Of a DNA stretch of 60,036 nt, positions 55,922-60,036 are shown in pieces. How positions within the stretch are numbered: the first letter of the stretch is position 1; every line of letters starts with the position of its first letter. The translations under genes were made by a program, and so were the position numbers. Source of the DNA: Streptomyces sp. NP-1717 (lineage in GTDB: Bacteria > Actinomycetota > Actinomycetes > Streptomycetales > Streptomycetaceae); contig NZ_JAAPBF010000024.1 in the NCBI RefSeq assembly GCF_022695985.1, positions 1 through 60,036 on the forward strand, given 5' to 3'. The notes under the pieces were generated by a model. The model did no database searches, was not told the origin of the DNA, and worked only from the letters and a program-made list of their open reading frames with translations.

Positions 55922-56946
55922 GGGCCGATCCTTCCATGCATCCGAAAAATACGGTCGTACGCGGCGGCCAACAGCTCCGGGTCGTGCTTCGGAACCCCGT
56001 CCGGCCGGGCCACGGGAGCCAGCTCGACCGCGGCACCGAGCCGCTTCGCGGCATCGGAGAGTGATTCGCTGTCGGGCACGGCGGCCTCGTCGGCAAGCAC
56101 CACGTCCAGGGCGAGTTTAGGGGCGTGTCGTCCCAAAACCTCCAAATGACGCTGCGGTGAGAAGCCATCGGTTTCACCGGGTTGCGGCGCGAGGTTCAGT
56201 GACAGGACCCGGCGGGCCTTCGTCTCGACGAGCGCGTCGAGCAGTTCGGGCACGAGCAGATGGGGGATCACGGAGGAGAACCAGGAGCCCGGGCCGAGCA
56301 CCACCCAGTCGGCGTCGAGGACGGCGGCGACGGCTTCGGGGACCGCCGGCGGGTCGTTCGGCACGAGATGCACGGACTGCACCTCGCCGCGGGTCAGGGC
56401 GACCGTGGCCTGTCCCCGTACGGTCTCTATGTCGTCCGGGCGCGCCGGATCGTGCCCCCGTACGAGCGCCTGGAGCTCCAGCGGCACCGCCGACATCGGC
56501 AGCACCCTGCCGTGGGCGCCGAGGAGCTTGCCGACCAGGTCCAGGGCCAGGACGTGGTCGCCGAGCTGTTCCCAGAGGGCGACGATCAGCAGATTGCCCA
56601 CGGCGTGCTCGTGCAGGTCGCCCTTGGACTGGAAGCGGTGCTGGATGACCCGGGCCCAGGTCTGGCCCCAGTCGTCGTCGCCGCACAGCGCGGCCAGCGC
56701 CTTGCGCAGATCACCGGGGGGCAGCACGCCCAGCTCCTCGCGGAGCCGCCCGCTGGAGCCGCCGTCGTCGGCGACCGTGACGACCGCCGTGAGGTCGCCG
56801 GTGATCCGGCGCAGCGCCGTCAGGGACGCGGACAGCCCCATGCCGCCGCCGAGCGCGACGACCTTGGGCTGGGCACCACGCCCACGCCCGGCCGCCGCCG
56901 GTGCGGCCCTGCGCAGCCGACGCAGCCGGAAGTTGCGTCCGGTCAC
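55912..56946 (-). CDS. yvcK: YvcK/CofD-like gluconeogenesis factor
   Basis: A 344-residue cytosolic protein of the YvcK family, which binds UDP-sugars and controls carbon partitioning and cell-wall synthesis in other Gram-positive bacteria. The nucleotide-binding [13 protein letters not shown] is at about residue 35, [16 protein letters not shown] follows, then [20 protein letters not shown] and [17 protein letters not shown]. The N-terminal ~30 residues are basic ([13 protein letters not shown]). GTG at 56946 overlaps rapZ (GTGA). It is translated together with rapZ and whiA. Confidence 0.95.
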   Translation of the reverse strand: MTGRNFRLRRLRRAAPAAAGRGRGAQPKVVALGGGMGLSASLTALRRITGDLTAVVTVADDGGSSGRLREELGVLPPGDLRKALAALCGDDDWGQTWARVIQHRFQSKGDLHEHAVGNLLIVALWEQLGDHVLALDLVGKLLGAHGRVLPMSAVPLELQALVRGHDPARPDDIETVRGQATVALTRGEVQSVHLVPNDPPAVPEAVAAVLDADWVVLGPGSWFSSVIPHLLVPELLDALVETKARRVLSLNLAPQPGETDGFSPQRHLEVLGRHAPKLALDVVLADEAAVPDSESLSDAAKRLGAAVELAPVARPDGVPKHDPELLAAAYDRIFRMHGRIGPWR

Positions 56947-57983
56947 TCGCGCCCCATGTCCCGGTGGACGACCACGGTCTCCATCCCCTCGGCGGCCAGC
57001 CGGGCGCCGAGCTTCTCCGACATGGCGACCGAGCGGTGCTTGCCGCCGGTGCAGCCGACGGCGACGGTCACATAGCGCTTTCCCTCGCGGCGGTAGCCGG
57101 TGGCGATCAGCTCCAGCAGCTCCGTGTAGCGGTCGAGGAACTCCTTGGCGCCCGGCTGGTTGAAGACGTAGCCGGACACCTCCTCGTTGAGGCCGGTGAA
57201 GGGGCGCAGCTCGGGGACCCAGTGCGGGTTGGGCAGGAAGCGGCAGTCGACCACGAGGTCGGCGTCGACCGGCAGGCCGTACTTGTAGCCGAACGACATG
57301 ACGGTGGCCCGCAGCTCCGGCTCCTCGTCGCCGGCGAACTGGGCGTCCATCTTGGCGCGCAGCTCGTGGACGTTGAGGCTGGAGGTGTCGATCACCAGGT
57401 CGGCGTCGCCGCGCAGCTCGCGCAGCAGGTCGCGCTCGGCCTCGATGCCGTCGACGATCCGGCCGTCGCCCTGGAGGGGGTGCGGACGGCGTACGGACTC
57501 GAAGCGGCGGACCAGGGCCTCGTCGGAGGACTCCAGGAAGACGATCCGCCGGGTCACCTGCTTGGCGTCGAGATCGGCCAGCGACTCCCGGAGGTTGTCG
57601 AAGAAGCGGCGGCCCCGGACGTCGACGACCACGGCGATCCGCGCCACGTTGCCCTGCGAGCGGGCGCCGAGCTCCACCATCGTGGGGATCAGCGCGGGTG
57701 GCAGGTTGTCCACGACGAACCAGCCGAGGTCCTCCAGGCACTTGGCGGCGGTGCTGCGGCCCGCTCCCGACATGCCGGAGATGATCACCAGCTCGGGGAT
57801 GGCGGTCTCGGGGGCGGTCCCTTCGGGGACGGCCGGGCCGCCCGCCGTGCCGCTGCCCCCGGCGGGCTCCCCCGCGGTCGCCCCGGTGGTCTCCCCGCCG
57901 GTCCTCTCGGCCGCCACCTCCGCGGCCTCCTTGGGCTCACCCGTACTCACGTCTGCCACTCCGTCCCGGTCTCGCTCAGTCAT
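56943..57983 (-). CDS. rapZ: RNase adapter protein RapZ (YvcJ family ATPase/GTPase)
   Basis: A nucleotide-binding protein that in E. coli senses glucosamine 6-phosphate and guides RNase E to the small RNA GlmZ; in Gram-positives its role is less defined. 346 residues. The P-loop is GMSGAGRST with Arg in place of the usual Lys, at about residues 70-78. The DxRxRxF motif [13 protein letters not shown] and the C-terminal [15 protein letters not shown] are typical. The first ~60 residues are a low-complexity Gly/Thr/Ala/Glu extension. ATG at 57983 overlaps uvrC by eight bases. Confidence 0.95.
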   Translation of the reverse strand: MTERDRDGVADVSTGEPKEAAEVAAERTGGETTGATAGEPAGGSGTAGGPAVPEGTAPETAIPELVIISGMSGAGRSTAAKCLEDLGWFVVDNLPPALIPTMVELGARSQGNVARIAVVVDVRGRRFFDNLRESLADLDAKQVTRRIVFLESSDEALVRRFESVRRPHPLQGDGRIVDGIEAERDLLRELRGDADLVIDTSSLNVHELRAKMDAQFAGDEEPELRATVMSFGYKYGLPVDADLVVDCRFLPNPHWVPELRPFTGLNEEVSGYVFNQPGAKEFLDRYTELLELIATGYRREGKRYVTVAVGCTGGKHRSVAMSEKLGARLAAEGMETVVVHRDMGRE

Positions 57984-60036
57984 GCGTGCTGCCCCCGTCG
58001 TCTTCCATGATCTCTCCTGTCGCCGTGTTCACAGCGGGCGCGGCGGGTGCCGCCTGCGCGAGGGCCACGGCCACGGACTCGGCCGTCTTGCGGCCGAGCC
58101 CCGGCACCTCACAGATCTGCTCGATTGTGGCCTGCCGGAGCTTCTTCACCGAGCCGAAATGCTTGATGAGGGCCTGCTTCCGGGTCTCGCCGAGGCCGGG
58201 GACGTCGTCCAGGGGGCTGGTCCGGATGCGTTTGGCCCGTTTGGCGCGCTGATAGGCGATGGCGAAGCGGTGGGCCTCGTCGCGTACGCGCTGGAGGAGG
58301 TACAGGCCCTCGCTGGAGCGGGGCAGCACCACGGGGTCGTCGTCACCGGGCACCCAGACCTCTTCGAGGCGCTTGGCGAGGCCGCAGACGGCGACGTCGT
58401 CGATGCCCAGCTCGTCCATGGCTCGCTTGGCGGCGGCGACCTGGGGCTGTCCGCCGTCGACGACGACCAGCTGGGGCGGGTAGGCGAAGCGCCTGGGCCT
58501 GCCGTCGTCGTCCTTCAGGGACGGTCCGGAGTGGCCGTTGCGGCCGTTGTCTTCGGCCTCCCCGTTCCCGGCGGGCAGGTTCGTGTCCTCGTCGGCGGGG
58601 CCCTCTTCCTCCGCCGTCCACTCCCCCGTCCGCTCCTTCTCGGCGAGGTAGCGCTTGAAGCGCCGGCCGATCACCTCGTGCATGGAGCGGACGTCGTCCT
58701 GGCCCTCGAAGCCCTTGATCTGGAAGCGGCGGTACTCGCCCTTGCGGGCGAGGCCGTCCTCGAAGACGACCATCGAGGCGACGACGTCGTCACCCTGGAG
58801 GTGCGAGATGTCGAAGCACTCGATACGCAGCGGCACACTGTCCAGCCCGAGCGCCCCGGCGATCTCCTCCAGGGCCCGGGAGCGCGTCGTGAGGTCGCTC
58901 GCCCGCTTCGTCTTGTGCAGGACGAGGGACTGCTGGGCGTTGCGCCCCACCGTCGCCATCAGGTCCTTCTTGTCACCGCGCTGCGGGATGCGCAGCGACA
59001 CCTGCGAGCCCCTGCGCTCGCTCAGCCACTGGCCGAGCGCTTCTGCCGCCAGCGGATCCTCCGGGAGGGCCGGGACGAGCACCTCCTTGGGAACGGAGTC
59101 GCCGATCTCCTCCCCATACAGCTGCTGGAGCGCGTGCTCGACGAGGCCCGCCGTGTCGACCGCCTCGACCCTGTCGGTGACCCAGCCGCGCTGGCCGCGG
59201 ACCCGTCCGCCGCGGACGTGAAAGATCTGCACGGCCGCCTCCAGTTCGTCCTCGGCGACGGCGATCAGATCGGCGTCGGTCGCGTCCGCGAGGACGACGG
59301 CGCTCTTCTCCATCGCCCGGCGCAGCGCCCCTATGTCGTCGCGCAGCCGGCCCGCCTTCTCGTACTCCATGTCCTCGGCGGCGATCGCCATCCGCTGCTC
59401 CAGCCGGCGGATGTAGGCGCCGGTGCGGCCGGCCATGAAGTCACAGAACTCCTCGGCCAGTTGGCGGTGCTCGTCCGGGGTGACACGGCCGACGCAGGGC
59501 GCCGAGCACTTGCCGATGTAGCCGAGGAGGCAGGGGCGTCCGGTGCGCTCCGCGTTCTTGAACACCCCGGCGGAGCAGGTCCGTACGGGAAAGACCCGCA
59601 GCATCAGGTCGACGGTCTCGCGGATGGCCCAGGCATGGCCGTAGGGGCCGAAGTAGCGCACGCCCTTCTTCTTGGCACCGCGCATCACCTGCACGCGCGG
59701 GAACTCCTCGTTCAGCGTGACCGCGAGATACGGATAGCTCTTGTCGTCGCGGTACTTGACGTTGAACCGGGGGTCGTACTCCTTGATCCACGAGTACTCC
59801 AGCTGGAGCGCCTCGACCTCGGTGGAGACGACGGTCCACTCGACGGACGCCGCCGTGGTGACCATCGTGCGGGTGCGCGGGTGGAGATTCGCGAGGTCCT
59901 GGAAGTAGCTGGAGAGCCGGGGGCGCAGGCTCTTGGCCTTCCCGACGTAGATCACCCGGCGGTGATCGTCGCGGAATTTGTAGACCCCCGGGGAGTCGGG
60001 GATCTGTCCCGGCTTGGGGCGGTAGCTGGAGGGGTC
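57976..60036 (-). CDS. uvrC: Excinuclease ABC subunit UvrC, start cut by window edge
   Basis: The dual-incision nuclease of nucleotide excision repair. The frame stays open to the last base of the window, and the visible start ([19 protein letters not shown]) suggests that only about two residues are missing. The GIY-YIG domain for 3' incision has GVYKFRD and [18 protein letters not shown]. The UVR motif is at about residues 225-260 ([18 protein letters not shown]). The RNase H-like 5' nuclease domain includes [20 protein letters not shown] and [14 protein letters not shown]-terminal tandem helix-hairpin-helix follows ([18 protein letters not shown]). A Gly/Asp/Glu-rich insert lies near residue 475-510. 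Confidence 0.96.
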   Translation of the reverse strand, partial: DPSSYRPKPGQIPDSPGVYKFRDDHRRVIYVGKAKSLRPRLSSYFQDLANLHPRTRTMVTTAASVEWTVVSTEVEALQLEYSWIKEYDPRFNVKYRDDKSYPYLAVTLNEEFPRVQVMRGAKKKGVRYFGPYGHAWAIRETVDLMLRVFPVRTCSAGVFKNAERTGRPCLLGYIGKCSAPCVGRVTPDEHRQLAEEFCDFMAGRTGAYIRRLEQRMAIAAEDMEYEKAGRLRDDIGALRRAMEKSAVVLADATDADLIAVAEDELEAAVQIFHVRGGRVRGQRGWVTDRVEAVDTAGLVEHALQQLYGEEIGDSVPKEVLVPALPEDPLAAEALGQWLSERRGSQVSLRIPQRGDKKDLMATVGRNAQQSLVLHKTKRASDLTTRSRALEEIAGALGLDSVPLRIECFDISHLQGDDVVASMVVFEDGLARKGEYRRFQIKGFEGQDDVRSMHEVIGRRFKRYLAEKERTGEWTAEEEGPADEDTNLPAGNGEAEDNGRNGHSGPSLKDDDGRPRRFAYPPQLVVVDGGQPQVAAAKRAMDELGIDDVAVCGLAKRLEEVWVPGDDDPVVLPRSSEGLYLLQRVRDEAHRFAIAYQRAKRAKRIRTSPLDDVPGLGETRKQALIKHFGSVKKLRQATIEQICEVPGLGRKTAESVAVALAQAAPAAPAVNTATGEIMEDDGGSTHD

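Overview
The window is high-GC actinobacterial chromosome and almost certainly Streptomyces. It combines dense GC-rich third positions, frequent GTG/TTG starts, many leaderless promoters, and marker genes such as whiA, an RbpA-family protein, opcA and a sufRBDCSU operon. The gene order (suf - ctaA/ctaB - tkt/tal/zwf/opcA/pgl - pgi - secG - tpiA/pgk/gap - whiA/yvcK/rapZ/uvrC) matches, as I recall it, the conserved core region of S. coelicolor around SCO1920-SCO1953. No insertion sequence, prophage, CRISPR array, tRNA or rRNA was seen.

Layout. 1-10.3 kb: a truncated short-chain dehydrogenase, a large hypothetical protein, a secreted nuclease, a double antibiotic-biosynthesis-monooxygenase-domain protein, a SUKH (SMI1/KNR4) protein, a DUF4232 lipoprotein, dapD, a small zinc-ribbon protein, an SMR efflux pump with its TetR repressor, and a membrane protein with a tandem-repeat N-terminus. 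10.3-17.1 kb: the complete suf iron-sulfur assembly operon, read leftward from sufR, with a CAAC-N6-GTTG operator on its start. 17.1-23.1 kb: an ABC-2 exporter pair and the heme A pathway genes ctaA and ctaB on either side of an amidohydrolase and a small hypothetical. 23.1-29.8 kb: a five-gene pentose phosphate operon ending in a hairpin terminator.

29.9-43.0 kb is the accessory-looking part: five genes in two tightly overlapped units. They encode a stand-alone DUF4132 protein, a 1705-residue protein of unknown function, a MoxR-type AAA+ ATPase, a 1252-residue fusion of DUF5682 with a vWA domain, and a SWIM zinc-finger protein. The parts list resembles the uncharacterised E. coli yeh (yehI-yehL-yehM-yehP-yehQ) locus and the wider MoxR-vWA ternary systems. 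The DUF5682 part carries motifs resembling the TraB/TIKI/EreA fold. This is my best candidate for an undescribed system.

43.0-60.0 kb returns to core metabolism and housekeeping: two PH-domain membrane proteins behind pgi, an MFS transporter, an RbpA-family RNA polymerase-binding protein, secG, the gap-pgk-tpiA glycolytic operon, a secreted M14 carboxypeptidase, and uvrC-rapZ-yvcK-whiA, with uvrC cut by the right edge. Pgi, the pentose phosphate genes and the triose genes together cover most of glucose-6-phosphate metabolism. Clear stem-loop terminators separate most units.
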